Assembly (NCBI GenBank): GCA_013335405.1
Contig: JAAXVR010000001.1
Coordinates: 1-64,000 of the forward strand
DNA: 64,000 nucleotides
Reading direction: 5' to 3'
Source of the DNA: Chlorobiaceae bacterium
Lineage (GTDB): Bacteria; Bacteroidota; Chlorobiia; Chlorobiales; Chlorobiaceae
Program-made: the position numbers and the translations under genes
Shown: one piece after another, positions 27,515 through 37,755 of the stretch
Numbering within the stretch: the first letter of the stretch is position 1
Layout of the letters: the number at the start of each line of letters is the position of its first letter
The notes under the pieces: generated by a model
The model's database searches: none
What the model was told of the DNA's origin: nothing
The model's input: the letters and a program-made list of their open reading frames with translations, nothing else

Positions 27515-29212
27515 TTAAGCGAGTTTGTATCCGGGGCCGCCTCCCCCTTCAGGAGGCACCCAGGCAATGATTCCGTAGGGGTCTGCGATTTCACAGGTCT
27601 TGCAGTGCAGGCAATTCGAAGGATGCAGCCTGAACGATGGCGCAGGTTCATAGGTAACATCGTAAACCTTCGCAGGGCAGAAATGGTTGCAGGGGTTTCC
27701 GTATTCGCTCCGGCACTTGTCCAGACAGATCGTTTCGATATCCCCGGGTTTCACCAGGAGGTGGCAGGGCTGGTCCTCTTCATGCAGGGTTCCCGAGCGA
27801 TAGAGGCTCTCCTCCTTGCTGAAGGTAATGACACCGTCAGGCCTGAAGCCCATTTCCAGTTCATTGAGCGTTTCAATTTCGAGCTTTTGATCTCCCGTGT
27901 CTTTTTCTGTTGTTTTTCCTTTATCACGCAAAGCGGCAATGCCCGGGAACTTCACCCGGAGCCCTGCCTGCACAAGCCCGGCATAGAGGCCGTTTTCGAA
28001 GACTTTCCTGTAGTTTCTCGCCTCGTGAAGCTCTTCGAATGCCCAGGAATTCCTGAAACATTCGCTGTAGGTGTTCAGGCGCTCGCAGGAAAAATCGTTC
28101 CGTACAAGGCAGTCGAAAATCGTTTCAGCCGCAAGGGTTCCGGATTTCATCGCGAGATGGATGCCTTTCTGGCGCTGCAGGTTCACCATACCTGCCGATT
28201 CGCCGGTAACGAGAAAACCCGGTCCCGACAACTGCGGGAGTTCGTCAAAACTCCGTGACGCAATGCTCCTGGCTCCCGATTCAAGCAAGGAGCCGCCTTC
28301 GAGAATGGTCCGGAGGAACGGGTGCTGCTTGAAGAGCTGCAGGTTGAGATGCGGGTCGCACAGAGGGTTCGAGGATCCCAGAGAGGTTACGAACCCCAGG
28401 GAAAGGATAGTTGGCGAAAACGCATAGATCCAGCCTCCTCCGTAACGGTCTGACGGAAGCGGATAGCCGAAGAGGTGGATGATTTCCCCTGCCCTCAGGC
28501 GACCCTCCGGTATCCGCCATGTTTCTTTGAGCCCTGAGGAGTAATAACCACGGTCAGCATCTTTTGCTGACGGAAAAATGCCGGATAGTTGCGGAAGGAA
28601 TGATCCCCGGGATCCTTCCCCGATGATGAAAACGTTTGCTTTCAGGATGATTCCGGGTTCGAACCCCGATTTTCTGCTTCCGTTCCTCCCGACTCCCTTC
28701 TCGTCGGTGACAACGCCCGTGAGGCGGCCATGTTCCATCACGGGAGCGACTGCCGCAGTGCTGTCGAAGAGCTGCACCCCGGCTTCCTGCGCTTTTTCAG
28801 CCAGCCATGCACCGAGTCGGCTGAGCGAAACGAGCAGGCATCCCTTGCTGCTGAAGGCTTCCGGGAGGAATGGAAAAGGAATCTTTTTTCCGGCGGTGAG
28901 AAACATTGCGCTTTCCCGGGAGACTTCCGAAGAGATCGGACAACCCGACACCATGAAGTCCGGAAAGAACTCGTTCAGTGCCCTGGGATCAAGTATGGCG
29001 CCTGAAAGCAGGTGTGCGCCCGGGTAGCGTCCCTTGTCGATGACGGCTATTTCGGGTGAATGTACGCCGTTCCTGCCGAGCAGGCGTTTGAGGTGCAGAG
29101 CCGAAGCGAGGTTTGCAGGCCCCGCCCCGACATAGACAATATCGAAATCCAGTGTTTCACGTTCCGGATGCACACCAGAAGAGTTTTGCGATGAAAAAAA
29201 CGGTTCCTTCAA
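27515..29212 (-). CDS. Electron transfer flavoprotein-quinone oxidoreductase homologue
   Basis: 565 residues from a TTG start. FAD-binding GxGxxN appears as [18 protein letters not shown] near residue 30, and a second nucleotide-binding part as [21 protein letters not shown], matching the family GDAAGFLN.PKIKG region. The C-terminus carries one ferredoxin-like 4Fe-4S module: [18 protein letters not shown], then [13 protein letters not shown] and PEGGGGPGY, diagnostic of ETF-QO. The family passes electrons from electron transfer flavoprotein to quinone; here that would be menaquinone. No etfAB genes lie in the window. The TTG overlaps the mgtE stop as TTGA; a longer in-frame extension inside mgtE is rejected. 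Confidence 0.85.
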   Translation of the reverse strand: MKEPFFSSQNSSGVHPERETLDFDIVYVGAGPANLASALHLKRLLGRNGVHSPEIAVIDKGRYPGAHLLSGAILDPRALNEFFPDFMVSGCPISSEVSRESAMFLTAGKKIPFPFLPEAFSSKGCLLVSLSRLGAWLAEKAQEAGVQLFDSTAAVAPVMEHGRLTGVVTDEKGVGRNGSRKSGFEPGIILKANVFIIGEGSRGSFLPQLSGIFPSAKDADRGYYSSGLKETWRIPEGRLRAGEIIHLFGYPLPSDRYGGGWIYAFSPTILSLGFVTSLGSSNPLCDPHLNLQLFKQHPFLRTILEGGSLLESGARSIASRSFDELPQLSGPGFLVTGESAGMVNLQRQKGIHLAMKSGTLAAETIFDCLVRNDFSCERLNTYSECFRNSWAFEELHEARNYRKVFENGLYAGLVQAGLRVKFPGIAALRDKGKTTEKDTGDQKLEIETLNELEMGFRPDGVITFSKEESLYRSGTLHEEDQPCHLLVKPGDIETICLDKCRSEYGNPCNHFCPAKVYDVTYEPAPSFRLHPSNCLHCKTCEIADPYGIIAWVPPEGGGGPGYKLA

Positions 29213-30591
29213 AGAAGGATGCCGCCCAGAATTAACGAAGCCACGCTGAAGTAGATCACGATTCCCGTCACATCGACGAGGGTTGCCACGAACGGAGCTG
29301 AAGAGACTGCCGGATCGAGACCGATACGCTTGAGGAGCAGAGGCAGCATCGCTCCGGACAGGGTTCCTATAAGCACGATTCCGACAAGTGAAATACCTAT
29401 CGTAACGGCAATGTATGCCCATTGCATGGTGAAATGTCCGAATATCATCGCCCAGGCGATGACCCGGAAAATGCCGATCAGACCGAGGATGCAGCCGAGT
29501 GCGAGCCCTGAAAGGACCTCGCGGCGCATGACCGCCCACCAGTCCCTGATCGTGATCTCCCCGATCGAAAGCGAACGGATGATGAGCGATGCCGCCTGGG
29601 AGCCTGAGTTGCCGCCGCTCGAGATGATGAGCGGGATGAACGTTGCAAGCACGATGGCTTTGGCGAGCTCTCCCTCGTAGAATGCCATGGCTGAAGCTGT
29701 CAGCATTTCACCAAGGAAAAGGACGACCAGCCATACAGCGCGTTTTTTGACGAGCTGGAGGATCGGAAGGTCCATGTAGGGCTCTTCCAGCGCTTCGATA
29801 CCGCCGAATTTCTGGATATCTTCGGTTTCTTCCTCTTCAGCCACATCGAGCATGTCGTCGATCGTGACGACACCGATGAGATACCCGTTCGAATCGACGA
29901 CAGGAAGCGCCACTCTGTCGTATCGCTTGAAGGCGTCGAGAGCGTCTTTCTGGTCCTGGGATGCCGTCAGGGTGACGATTTTTTCCTCTTCTATGATCTC
30001 CTCAACTTTTTTATCCGGGGCGGAGAGCAACAGTTCCCTCGCAAAAAGCTCTCCATTGAGCTTGCCCGCGTCGTCGACCACGTAGATCACGTTCAGTGTT
30101 TCGCTTTCATGCCCGTAGGTGCGGATATAATCGAGAACCTGGTTGATGTTCCTGTCTTTCTTCACGCTGAGGAAGTCCGGGGACATGAGCCTTCCGACAC
30201 TTCCTTCCTGGTAGGCGAGCAGGGTTTTCGCGATCTTGAACTCCTTGAACGACAGGAGCTTCAGCACCTCCTGGGCAACCGGACCGGGAAGTTCCTCGAG
30301 CAGCGCGGTACGGTCGTCCGCCGACATGCTGTTGAGGATATGGCTTACATGTTTTTTTGTAAGGGCCTTCAGCAGGTTCTGCTGGGAATCGAAATCGAGG
30401 TATTCGAACGTTTCCGTTGCAAGGTCTTTCGGCTGCAGCCTGAAGAGGATAGCCTGTTCTTCTTCTGGGAGATCGGAAATGAGCTCTGCGAGGTCAACCG
30501 GCAGCCAGTCCTGGAAAATCCTCTGCAGGGCGCTGAAATTACGTTGTTCGATCAGCTCCCTTATTTCCGGTAAAAGCGGGGTTCCGATCAT
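29209..30591 (-). CDS. mgtE: MgtE-type magnesium transporter
   Basis: 460 residues in the usual order: an N-terminal MgtE_N alpha-helical domain ([20 protein letters not shown]), two CBS domains from about 135 to 255 ([15 protein letters not shown] and [21 protein letters not shown]), and five membrane helices from about 285 with [22 protein letters not shown], the P-loop and pore helix that selects magnesium. The CBS and N domains gate the pore by cytoplasmic magnesium. It is the first gene of a likely operon with ETF-QO, mnmA and an esterase. No M-box riboswitch is evident in the short upstream gap. Confidence 0.95.
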   Translation of the reverse strand: MIGTPLLPEIRELIEQRNFSALQRIFQDWLPVDLAELISDLPEEEQAILFRLQPKDLATETFEYLDFDSQQNLLKALTKKHVSHILNSMSADDRTALLEELPGPVAQEVLKLLSFKEFKIAKTLLAYQEGSVGRLMSPDFLSVKKDRNINQVLDYIRTYGHESETLNVIYVVDDAGKLNGELFARELLLSAPDKKVEEIIEEEKIVTLTASQDQKDALDAFKRYDRVALPVVDSNGYLIGVVTIDDMLDVAEEEETEDIQKFGGIEALEEPYMDLPILQLVKKRAVWLVVLFLGEMLTASAMAFYEGELAKAIVLATFIPLIISSGGNSGSQAASLIIRSLSIGEITIRDWWAVMRREVLSGLALGCILGLIGIFRVIAWAMIFGHFTMQWAYIAVTIGISLVGIVLIGTLSGAMLPLLLKRIGLDPAVSSAPFVATLVDVTGIVIYFSVASLILGGILL

Positions 30592-30690
30592 GGCTGGAAA
30601 CGGTTTATGGTCGTTTTTTCTGGACTGTGACAGGTGCAGACTAAAAAAGGATATTTTTTCGAACTTTGCAAAAACGGTTTCGGCAGCAGT

Positions 30691-31281
30691 TCACACTCCT
30701 CTTGCTTTGGAGACGTGCGGGTTGCCAATGATGAATTTTCTCCAGGGAAGATCCCGGCTTCTCGAAATGCCGATCCTTCCGCTCGTTCCGACAAGACAAG
30801 GTTCAACGGGAGGGGTATTTTCAAGATAGAACTCCTCTCCGAAGAGGTCTTTGCCGTCGCATTCCGCTTCGATGGCCATTGCTCTGGTGAGTTTTCCGGG
30901 ACCGCTCATCAGGCTGGTGATGTTTTCCGTACCCCTTCTCTTCTGCATGCCGGGGATCCCTTCAAGCGGTTCCATGGCGCGTATGAGCACGGCACCGGCA
31001 CTGTTTTCGGGTTCACTGACGATGTTGAGCATGAAGTGGTTGCCATAGGTGAAGTAGACATAGATGCTTCCGGGCGCCAGGAACATGGAGCGGTTTCTCT
31101 GTGTTCTGCCTTTCCATGCATGACATGCTTCGTCGCCATTGCCCAGGTAGGCTTCGGTTTCGACAATTTTTCCCTTGAGGATGGTGTTGTCCGGCATCAC
31201 GCGCACGAAAATTTTCCCGAGAAGTTTTTCGGCCAGTTCAAGTGTCTGTTTTTCAAAGAATTGCCTGTGCACCCTTTCCAT
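30691..31281 (-). CDS. 3-methyladenine DNA glycosylase (Aag/MPG family)
   Basis: 196 residues of the alkyladenine glycosylase fold. The conserved [21 protein letters not shown] stretch at residue 40, split here by positions, holds the catalytic glutamate; [12 protein letters not shown] and [12 protein letters not shown] are further signatures. It removes alkylated and deaminated purines. ATG 31281 is used; an in-frame start 72 bases upstream at 31353 would overlap the parA promoter region. It is divergent from parA. Confidence 0.9.
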   Translation of the reverse strand: MERVHRQFFEKQTLELAEKLLGKIFVRVMPDNTILKGKIVETEAYLGNGDEACHAWKGRTQRNRSMFLAPGSIYVYFTYGNHFMLNIVSEPENSAGAVLIRAMEPLEGIPGMQKRRGTENITSLMSGPGKLTRAMAIEAECDGKDLFGEEFYLENTPPVEPCLVGTSGRIGISRSRDLPWRKFIIGNPHVSKARGV

Positions 31282-31297
31282 GGGGCCCGATAAAAAT

Positions 31298-31325
31298 TTG
31301 TAATGGTTTTTGTATGTATTATAAT
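31298..31325 (+). promoter_or_regulatory. Sigma70-like promoter for parA-parB
   Basis: TTGTAA, a 16-base spacer and a perfect TATAAT at 31320-31325, giving a leader of about 50 bases to the parA ATG at 31380. It lies in the AT-rich gap between divergent genes. Confidence 0.6.
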
Positions 31326-31379
31326 AATGTAACAAGTCATGACGGAACTTCAACTGCTGTAAATTTCCCTGTTTACTTC

Positions 31380-32177
31380 ATGGGCAGAATTATTGCGATT
31401 GCCAACCAGAAGGGGGGGGTAGGAAAAACCACCACTTCTGTCAACATAGCGGCCTCCATTGCCATATCCGAGTTCAGGACACTGCTCATAGATATCGATC
31501 CTCAGGCGAATGCCACCTCCGGGTTCGGAATTGAAACCGGCGATGAGATAGACAACACTTTTTATCAGGTTATGGTCAAGGGGGGAAATATCGAGGATGC
31601 AATCAAACCGACCAGCCTCGAATACCTCGATGTTCTGCCTTCAAACGTGAACCTTGTGGGCATGGAGGTGGAGCTGGTGAACATGAGAGAACGAGAATAT
31701 GTCATGCAGAAAGCACTCCGGGATGTCCGCACCCGTTACGACTATATCATTATCGACTGTCCTCCTTCGCTCGGATTGATAACCCTGAACTCCCTCACGG
31801 CCGCCGATTCGGTGCTGATCCCTGTCCAGGCTGAGTACTACGCACTCGAGGGCCTTGGAAAACTGCTCAATACCATAAGTATCGTCCGCAAGCACCTGAA
31901 TCCGAAACTCGAGATCGAGGGAGTGCTGGTAACGATGTACGACGCGAGGCTCCGGCTGGCGACACAGGTTGCCGAAGAGGTCAGGAAATTTTTCAAGGAC
32001 AAGGTTTACAGGACATACATCCGCAGGAATGTCCGCCTTTCCGAAGCTCCGAGTCACGGCAAGCCTGCACTGCTTTATGATGCGCAGAGCCTGGGATCGA
32101 AAGACTATCTCGATCTTGCACAGGAGATTTTCGAGAGGGACGGGAATATCAACAAATTTAAAGTACGTCAGCAATAA
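31380..32177 (+). CDS. parA: Chromosome partitioning ATPase ParA (Soj)
   Basis: 265 residues. The deviant Walker A motif [14 protein letters not shown] lies at residue 12. Walker A' is [12 protein letters not shown] and the Walker B-like segment [17 protein letters not shown]. Short N-terminus without a helix-turn-helix marks it as chromosomal Soj-type, dimerising on DNA with ATP and driven off by ParB. ATG 31380 opens exactly at the family start; a longer frame from 31242 runs through the promoter. parB follows after 24 bases. Confidence 0.95.
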   Translation: MGRIIAIANQKGGVGKTTTSVNIAASIAISEFRTLLIDIDPQANATSGFGIETGDEIDNTFYQVMVKGGNIEDAIKPTSLEYLDVLPSNVNLVGMEVELVNMREREYVMQKALRDVRTRYDYIIIDCPPSLGLITLNSLTAADSVLIPVQAEYYALEGLGKLLNTISIVRKHLNPKLEIEGVLVTMYDARLRLATQVAEEVRKFFKDKVYRTYIRRNVRLSEAPSHGKPALLYDAQSLGSKDYLDLAQEIFERDGNINKFKVRQQ

Positions 32178-32201
32178 CTGAACGGCAAGGCGGCAAGGTC
32201 T

Positions 32202-33089
32202 ATGGCAAAAAACGCTTTAGGAAGGGGTCTGAAGGCTCTGATCCCTGATGAAGGGTTCGTTTCTGTCTCGAAAGAGGAGGAACAGGAAGTTTCCCAGGAA
32301 GGGACCATCGGCAGCCTGCCGATTGAGAAAATCCGGGTCAACCCGTTTCAGCCCCGCAAGGAATTCGACGAAACCGCACTCGAGGAACTGAAGAATTCGA
32401 TCATCGAAAACGGGATTATTCAGCCGGTAACGGTCTGCAAGGATGGGGACGGGTACCAGCTCATCAGCGGAGAGCGTCGTCTGAGGGCCGTCAAGCAGGC
32501 CGGGTTCAAGTTCATACCCGCCTACGTTATTGAAGCCCGCGATGATTCGAGCAAGCTCGAACTCGCCCTTATTGAAAATATTCAGCGCGAGGATCTGAAC
32601 GCCATCGAGGTTGCCCTTGCACTCAAGAGTCTTACCACGAAATGCCGCCTTACCCAGGACGAGGTTGCGCAGAAAGTCGGAAAGAACCGTTCGACCATCA
32701 GCAATTTTCTGAGGCTCCTGAAACTTCCCCTCCAGGTGCAGGACAGCATACGCAGCCGCGAAATTTCATCCGGTCATGCCAGAGCTCTGATAAACCTGCC
32801 CGGGGAACAGCAGCAGCTCAAGGTCTGGAAGCAGATTCTTGCCCGGCAGCTTTCGGTTCGCCAGACAGAAGCCCTCGTGAACCGTATGTTCAGGGATCAG
32901 CCAAAACATCTTCCTGCGTCCGCCGCGGATCGTTCATCCCACATCGTGCAGCTCGAATCACGACTGAGGGACCGGCTCGCGACAAAAGTACGCATACTGG
33001 AGAAAAAAGGAGGGAAAGGTGAAATCCATATCCAGTATTTTTCGGATGATGATCTCGAAAGGCTTCTGGACATCATGAACCATGAATGA
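32202..33089 (+). CDS. parB: Chromosome partitioning protein ParB (Spo0J)
   Basis: 295 residues. The start AKNALGRGLKALIP is the usual Arg-rich ParA-interaction tail. The CTPase/nuclease-fold domain has FQPRKEFDETALEELKNSI and ISGERRLRAVKQAGF (the GERRxRA CTP-binding box near residue 93), followed by the helix-turn-helix QDEVAQKVGKNRSTISNFLRLLKLP near 155 and a C-terminal dimer domain. It binds parS and slides as a CTP clamp. No complete parS palindrome was seen in the window. Confidence 0.95.
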   Translation: MAKNALGRGLKALIPDEGFVSVSKEEEQEVSQEGTIGSLPIEKIRVNPFQPRKEFDETALEELKNSIIENGIIQPVTVCKDGDGYQLISGERRLRAVKQAGFKFIPAYVIEARDDSSKLELALIENIQREDLNAIEVALALKSLTTKCRLTQDEVAQKVGKNRSTISNFLRLLKLPLQVQDSIRSREISSGHARALINLPGEQQQLKVWKQILARQLSVRQTEALVNRMFRDQPKHLPASAADRSSHIVQLESRLRDRLATKVRILEKKGGKGEIHIQYFSDDDLERLLDIMNHE

Positions 33090-33146
33090 ACACTGCCGGT
33101 CATGCCGGTTTTCATCACTACAAAACGTCAGTACTCGTATCCGATT

Positions 33147-33893
33147 ATGAAGTTCACCCTTGTTGGTAACGGCAGAATGGGCCGGCAGGTCGCCATGGTC
33201 GCCACACAGAGCGGCATCCATGAAATCGCGGCAGTTCTCGATATTGATGCCCGCATTACCCCTGAATCATTCAGCGGCAGTGATGCCGTCATAGATTTCA
33301 CCGTGCGTGATGCTTTTCTCCGGAATCTTCCGGCAATTCTGGAATCAGGGGTTCCGGTTGTTGTCGGCACTACCGGCTGGGATGATGTCCGTGAAGAAGT
33401 GGCCGGTAAAGTTACCGCAGCAGGCTCATCCCTGCTGTATTCCGCCAATTTTTCGCTCGGCGTCAATATTTTCCTGCGTACCCTCCGGGAAGCCGCAAGG
33501 ATGATTTCGCCGTTCGGCCAGTTCGATATCGCTTTCGCCGAGCAGCATCATACAGGGAAAGCGGACTTTCCCAGCGGTACGGCCCTCAGGGCAGCCGACA
33601 TGATTCTCTCCGTGAACAACCGGAAAAAAACGATAGCCACCCAGCTTTCCGCCGATCGCAGGCTGGCTTCCGAGGAACTGCAGGTTGCCGCGATAAGGCT
33701 CGGGAGCGTCTTCGGCAAGCACTCCGCTTTCATCGATTCCGAATCGGACGAGATCGAGATTTCCCATACCGCCAAGAACCGCTCGGGGTTCGCTTCGGGC
33801 GCTGTGGAAGCAGCCGTATGGCTTGCCGGTCGCCACAGGACGGCCCCGGGTTTCTATACCATGGACGATTTTTTAAACGAAAAGCTTTCCTGA
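33147..33893 (+). CDS. dapB: 4-hydroxy-tetrahydrodipicolinate reductase
   Basis: 248 residues. Lysine and diaminopimelate biosynthesis. The N-terminal Rossmann motif is [14 protein letters not shown]. The substrate and catalytic stretch [20 protein letters not shown] near residue 145 carries the key histidines, lysine and the PSGTA phosphate loop. [16 protein letters not shown] is the interdomain signature. ATG 33147 starts at the usual position; an upstream in-frame ATG at 33102 has no support. It follows parB by 57 bases and precedes a membrane-protein gene by 6, probably one operon. Diaminopimelate made here feeds the cross-links that the L,D-transpeptidases act on. Confidence 0.94.
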   Translation: MKFTLVGNGRMGRQVAMVATQSGIHEIAAVLDIDARITPESFSGSDAVIDFTVRDAFLRNLPAILESGVPVVVGTTGWDDVREEVAGKVTAAGSSLLYSANFSLGVNIFLRTLREAARMISPFGQFDIAFAEQHHTGKADFPSGTALRAADMILSVNNRKKTIATQLSADRRLASEELQVAAIRLGSVFGKHSAFIDSESDEIEISHTAKNRSGFASGAVEAAVWLAGRHRTAPGFYTMDDFLNEKLS

Positions 33894-33899
33894 AGAGTT

Positions 33900-34445
33900 A
33901 TGGCTGTTAACAAACCGGTTCAATCTGTACTTCCGGCCGAGGGAAAACTGCATGCGGTGCTTATCGGAGCTGCAATCATTCTCCTGACGACCACCGTTCC
34001 TTACCTCACCATCCTTAATATTTTCCTGTTTTCAGGTATATTCATCGCCGGTGCGGTATCGCTGTATTACACCATCCTGCGTTTCCAGGTCAGGCTGCCT
34101 TACAGTGAAGCCTATCTGACGGGCTGCTTCGCGGGCCTTGCAGGTGGAGCATTGTCGGAGCTCGCAGCTTTCTTTTTCATGAAATTTCTCGATTACAGGC
34201 CCGGAACGGAAAGTTTTTCTCTCGTCGTTGGATGGATGCTTGAAATGGCAAAAGGAAAACCCTCTCTCGAGGAGCAGGTCCAGCAGCTCGTAGCGGCTGA
34301 AAAGCTTGCAATGGCGCCGTTGAAGCTGAGCATTGCGGATCTTTTCATCAACATGGGCATATCCGGTATCATGTATGGGCTGATAGCGGGAATCGGCGGG
34401 GCTTTCGCGGTTCTCCTCCTCAAACGGCATGCAAGGAAAGGCTGA
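33900..34445 (+). CDS. Uncharacterised four-helix membrane protein (DUF4199-like)
   Basis: 181 residues with hydrophobic segments near 19-38, 41-60, 76-95 and 150-172. A charged loop between the third and fourth segments (GWMLEMAKGKPSLEEQVQQLVAAEKL) and the overall plan resemble DUF4199 proteins of Bacteroidetes and Chlorobi, but that match is tentative. It begins six bases after dapB. The function is not known. Confidence 0.6.
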   Translation: MAVNKPVQSVLPAEGKLHAVLIGAAIILLTTTVPYLTILNIFLFSGIFIAGAVSLYYTILRFQVRLPYSEAYLTGCFAGLAGGALSELAAFFFMKFLDYRPGTESFSLVVGWMLEMAKGKPSLEEQVQQLVAAEKLAMAPLKLSIADLFINMGISGIMYGLIAGIGGAFAVLLLKRHARKG

Positions 34446-34460
34446 GGGCTGTTTTCAGGA

Positions 34461-35876
34461 TTAAAGGAACAGACCGCGGTAAAAGTCCCTGTCCGTTTTT
34501 TGCGATCCGGGCAGCACTTCCCATGCTTCGACACGCACATAACGAACAGGCGCCTTCAATGTTCCCACGAGCGCCTTCATCAACCGGTCCAGTGTACCGT
34601 CATCGGGAGCCTCATTCCCGAATGGTTTTATGAATGCGGCAGGCCGATGGCCATATTCCTCATCCGGCACAGGAACGACAACTGCTTCACTGATACCCCG
34701 GATGCCCGTCAGTGCTTTTTCGATTTCTTCGGGATGGATGTTTTCGCCGCCGGAAATAAACATGTTGTCTTTTCTTCCGAATACGGTAACCAGGCCGTCA
34801 TCGCTGACTTGTCCGATGTCCGCGGTATGGAACCATCCTTCCGCATCGGTCTGCGGACGAACAACTCCCCCCAGAAGATAACCGGAAAAGAGACATTCGC
34901 CCCTGACAAGCAGTTCGCCCTCCTGCGTTGCCGAGACATCCCTGAATGGCAGCACGTGTCCGCTGTCCCGCCGAAGGTCATTCACCGGTCCTTGTGTCGT
35001 GGCAATCTGTGATCCCATTTCTGTCGAGCCATAGCTCAGGTAAAGCGGTATTCGCAGGCGCAGGGCTTTTTCGAGAAGCGATTCCGGTGCATGGCTGCCA
35101 CCCAGCAGGATTGCTTTCATTCCTCGAAGCAGCGCTTCAGATTCGGGGTCGTCAAGCAGCCGGTAGAGTTGTGTCGGTACCAGCGAGAGATGGGTAATCG
35201 GGAAGAGTTTCAACGTTTCGCTGATGTTTCCGCCGGGATTTCCCATTGCCATCGAGGCCCCGGAAACGAGGGCCCGGAATATGACGGCATATCCCCCGAT
35301 ATGGTAAAAGGGGAGGGAGAGAAGCCAGCAGTCACCCGGACTGAATGGGATATTGTCATTGGACCCGAGCGCATTGTACCAGTGGTTTGTGAAACTGTGC
35401 ACGGCGGCTTTCGGCGAGCCTGTGCTCGCAGAGGTGTGGATGATGGTTACGGAGCGGTCCGGATTTTCCGGAGTTTCGACGGTATCGCATACCGGGCACG
35501 TACCGGATTCCTCGATGAGCGAGCGGATTGATTGTGTTCCGATACCCGGCAGACTGATCGGCTTGTCGCTCTCTGTGATCAGCAGCTTCGGCCGGAGTGC
35601 CTCAATGGTACCTGCGGTCAGTTTCCGGGGAAACCTGCAGTTGAGGGGGGCAGCGATGAGCCCGGCTTTGAGCAGTCCGAAAAGGAGCAGCGCCATTTCG
35701 GGCGTATTGGGAGAAACAACGGCTACGATATCACCGGGTTTCAGACCTTTCTTCAGGAGGAGGGAGGCAATATTCCGGGCTTTTCGGTCACACTCTTCGT
35801 ATGTTATCGTTTCTTCTGGTGTCATCAGGGCTGGCAGGCTGCCGAAAAGTGCTGCGGCTTTTCCTACAAGGTCCAT
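34461..35876 (-). CDS. menE: o-Succinylbenzoate-CoA ligase
   Basis: 471 residues, adenylate-forming enzyme that activates o-succinylbenzoate for menaquinone synthesis. The AMP-binding loop is IIHTSASTGSPKAAVHSF near residue 150, a slight variant of TSGTTGxPK, followed by SYGSTEMGSQIATT and the GWFHTADIGQVSDDGLVTVFGRKDNMFISGG block with C-terminal hinge near 355-378. The terminal catalytic lysine region is SQKTDRDFYRGLFL. The start lies 13 bases inside the menC end. It is the last gene of menH-B-C-E. Confidence 0.92.
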   Translation of the reverse strand: MDLVGKAAALFGSLPALMTPEETITYEECDRKARNIASLLLKKGLKPGDIVAVVSPNTPEMALLLFGLLKAGLIAAPLNCRFPRKLTAGTIEALRPKLLITESDKPISLPGIGTQSIRSLIEESGTCPVCDTVETPENPDRSVTIIHTSASTGSPKAAVHSFTNHWYNALGSNDNIPFSPGDCWLLSLPFYHIGGYAVIFRALVSGASMAMGNPGGNISETLKLFPITHLSLVPTQLYRLLDDPESEALLRGMKAILLGGSHAPESLLEKALRLRIPLYLSYGSTEMGSQIATTQGPVNDLRRDSGHVLPFRDVSATQEGELLVRGECLFSGYLLGGVVRPQTDAEGWFHTADIGQVSDDGLVTVFGRKDNMFISGGENIHPEEIEKALTGIRGISEAVVVPVPDEEYGHRPAAFIKPFGNEAPDDGTLDRLMKALVGTLKAPVRYVRVEAWEVLPGSQKTDRDFYRGLFL

Positions 35877-36937
35877 ATAGACAGCAGCTTGAGAGTGTGC
35901 AGGTTGACTTTCTGCCCTTCATTGAATGCCTTTCTGGCATCAACCAGGCTGTTGCCGCTTCCGAAGGGAGCCTCTGTAAGATCGTGGTTCAGATATCTGA
36001 AGGTATCGAGGCCGCAGGCGGCGGGTTCCGGGGATGACGTTGCCGCCAGCCAGGCATAGAGGCCGAGGCTGATGCCGCTTTCAAAGGCTGAACTGAGTAC
36101 AGTCTGATGACCTGCACTCGCTGCGCGAAGCATGATTTCTCTGGTCGCCGCAATTCCTCCAAGCCGGTTCGGTTTCAGGATAAGGGCCTTGATTGCTGAT
36201 TTCGGAATCATTCCATACAGTTCGGGATGCTGCCAGAGTGTTTCGTCAAGAGCCGAGCATATCGAGGTTCTTGCATGGAATTCACCGATACAGGCGGCAT
36301 CCTGCAGGGGTTCTTCGATATAGGAGACGCTTCCTGCCGGGAGGTTCCCGGCGAATGCGACTGCCTGCTCGAGCGTGAACGACTGGTTCGCGTCGAGCCT
36401 CAGTTCAATTTCGCTTCCGAACCTGCTGTTCAGGGTATGTATGCACTCGATGGCCGTTGCGGCATTACCGGCATCGACTTTCAGTTTGAAAGCCCGGTAC
36501 CCCAGGTTGTAGAGGGTTTCCGCTTTGCTTGTCACCGACAGGGCGTCGCCGAACAGAAGGGCATTGAGCGGCAGGAGCTCCGTCCCTGCGCTTTCCGGGA
36601 AGAATGATGGCGGGCTGCCCGAAGCGTCAGCCTCAAGATTGATCAATGCCATTTCAATGCCTGTTTGCACGGAAGGATAGAGTCTGTCGGGCAGTGCTCC
36701 GGAAATAGACAACGCGTGGCTGGAGACAAGGTCGACAAGCTGCGCCTCTGCCATGTCGAGTGTTTCCCTGTGCAGGCCGGGAAGCGGTGCTATTTCTCCA
36801 TAGGCCGTTCTTTCACCATCCCTGCATTTCAGTGCAAGCACAATGCCATCCCTTTCGGTGATCCGGTGTCCCCTGATTGTCACCGGCTCAGTGAAGGGGA
36901 TGGCGTAACGGTACAGAAATAGATGAGATATGTTCAA
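35864..36937 (-). CDS. menC: o-Succinylbenzoate synthase
   Basis: 357 residues of the enolase superfamily, dehydrating SHCHC to o-succinylbenzoate. The general-base lysine is in FKLKVDAGN near residue 155. Metal ligands lie in [14 protein letters not shown] (D near residue 180), IEEPLQDAA, and the ALDETL segment, and the second lysine in [10 protein letters not shown] near residue 258. Start is TTG and overlaps the menB stop as TTGA. Domain order and length fit. Its 3' end overlaps menE by 13 bases. Confidence 0.92.
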   Translation of the reverse strand: MNISHLFLYRYAIPFTEPVTIRGHRITERDGIVLALKCRDGERTAYGEIAPLPGLHRETLDMAEAQLVDLVSSHALSISGALPDRLYPSVQTGIEMALINLEADASGSPPSFFPESAGTELLPLNALLFGDALSVTSKAETLYNLGYRAFKLKVDAGNAATAIECIHTLNSRFGSEIELRLDANQSFTLEQAVAFAGNLPAGSVSYIEEPLQDAACIGEFHARTSICSALDETLWQHPELYGMIPKSAIKALILKPNRLGGIAATREIMLRAASAGHQTVLSSAFESGISLGLYAWLAATSSPEPAACGLDTFRYLNHDLTEAPFGSGNSLVDARKAFNEGQKVNLHTLKLLSIWTL

Positions 36938-37755
36938 GGTCTCTTCGGGAATTTGCTGAAATCGGGTTTACGTTTCTCTACAAATGCATTTTTTCCTTCC
37001 TGTGCCTCTTCACACATATAATAAAGCATTGTCGCGTTGCCTGCAAGTTCCTGCAAGCCGGCCTGTCCGTCACAATCTGCATTGAGGGCGGATTTCAGGC
37101 AGCGTATGGCCAGTGGAGAGTTTGCAAGGATTTCACGGCACCACTGCAGGGTTTCGTCCTCGAGTCTTTCGAGCGGCACGACCGTGTTGACGAGCCCCAT
37201 TTCAAGCGCCTGCGCTGCATTGTACTGACGGCAGAGGTACCAGATTTCGCGGGCTTTTTTCTGGCCGACGAGACGGGCCATATAACTTGCACCCCATCCA
37301 CCGTCGAACGAGCCTACTTTCGGCCCGGTCTGGCCGAAAACGGCGTTTTCAGCAGCGATGGTAAGGTCGCAGAGCATATGCAGAACATGTCCTCCGCCGA
37401 TGGCATAACCTGCAACCATGGCGATGACAGGTTTCGGGCAGGTACGGATGTCTCTCTGGAAATCGAGCACGTTCAGCCGGTTTGTGCCCTTCGCATCTGC
37501 ATAGCCGGCATAGCCCCTTATTTTCTGGTCACCACCGGAGCAGAACGCCATATCGCCTGCCCCGGTCAGGATGACCACGCCGATAGTTTCATCGTTTCGG
37601 GCATCGCTGAGCGCGGTTATCATCTGCTCCACCGTCTGTGGGCGGAAAGCGTTTCGGACTTCGGGGCGGTTGATGGTGATTTTTGCAATCCCTTCGGCTT
37701 TATGGTAGAGAATGTCGGTAAATTCACCGGAGGGAGTCCAGTTTACAGTGCTCAT
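36934..37755 (-). CDS. menB: 1,4-Dihydroxy-2-naphthoyl-CoA synthase
   Basis: 273 residues, crotonase fold. The signature runs from [11 protein letters not shown] to [20 protein letters not shown] near residues 75-135, and the active-site [20 protein letters not shown] near 143 contains the catalytic aspartate. Bicarbonate-dependent type (Gly at the oxyanion position) is usual for this form. ATG 37755 is chosen as it overlaps the menH stop (ATGA) and begins at the family start; an upstream in-frame extension is dismissed. Its C-terminal [20 protein letters not shown] is standard. Confidence 0.95.
   Translation of the reverse strand: MSTVNWTPSGEFTDILYHKAEGIAKITINRPEVRNAFRPQTVEQMITALSDARNDETIGVVILTGAGDMAFCSGGDQKIRGYAGYADAKGTNRLNVLDFQRDIRTCPKPVIAMVAGYAIGGGHVLHMLCDLTIAAENAVFGQTGPKVGSFDGGWGASYMARLVGQKKAREIWYLCRQYNAAQALEMGLVNTVVPLERLEDETLQWCREILANSPLAIRCLKSALNADCDGQAGLQELAGNATMLYYMCEEAQEGKNAFVEKRKPDFSKFPKRP

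Noticed and set aside
29153-29167. Half of a parS-like site (TGTTTCACGT)
   Set aside because: Only the left half of TGTTTCACGTGAAACA is present, it is within the ETF-QO coding sequence, and the right half does not match.
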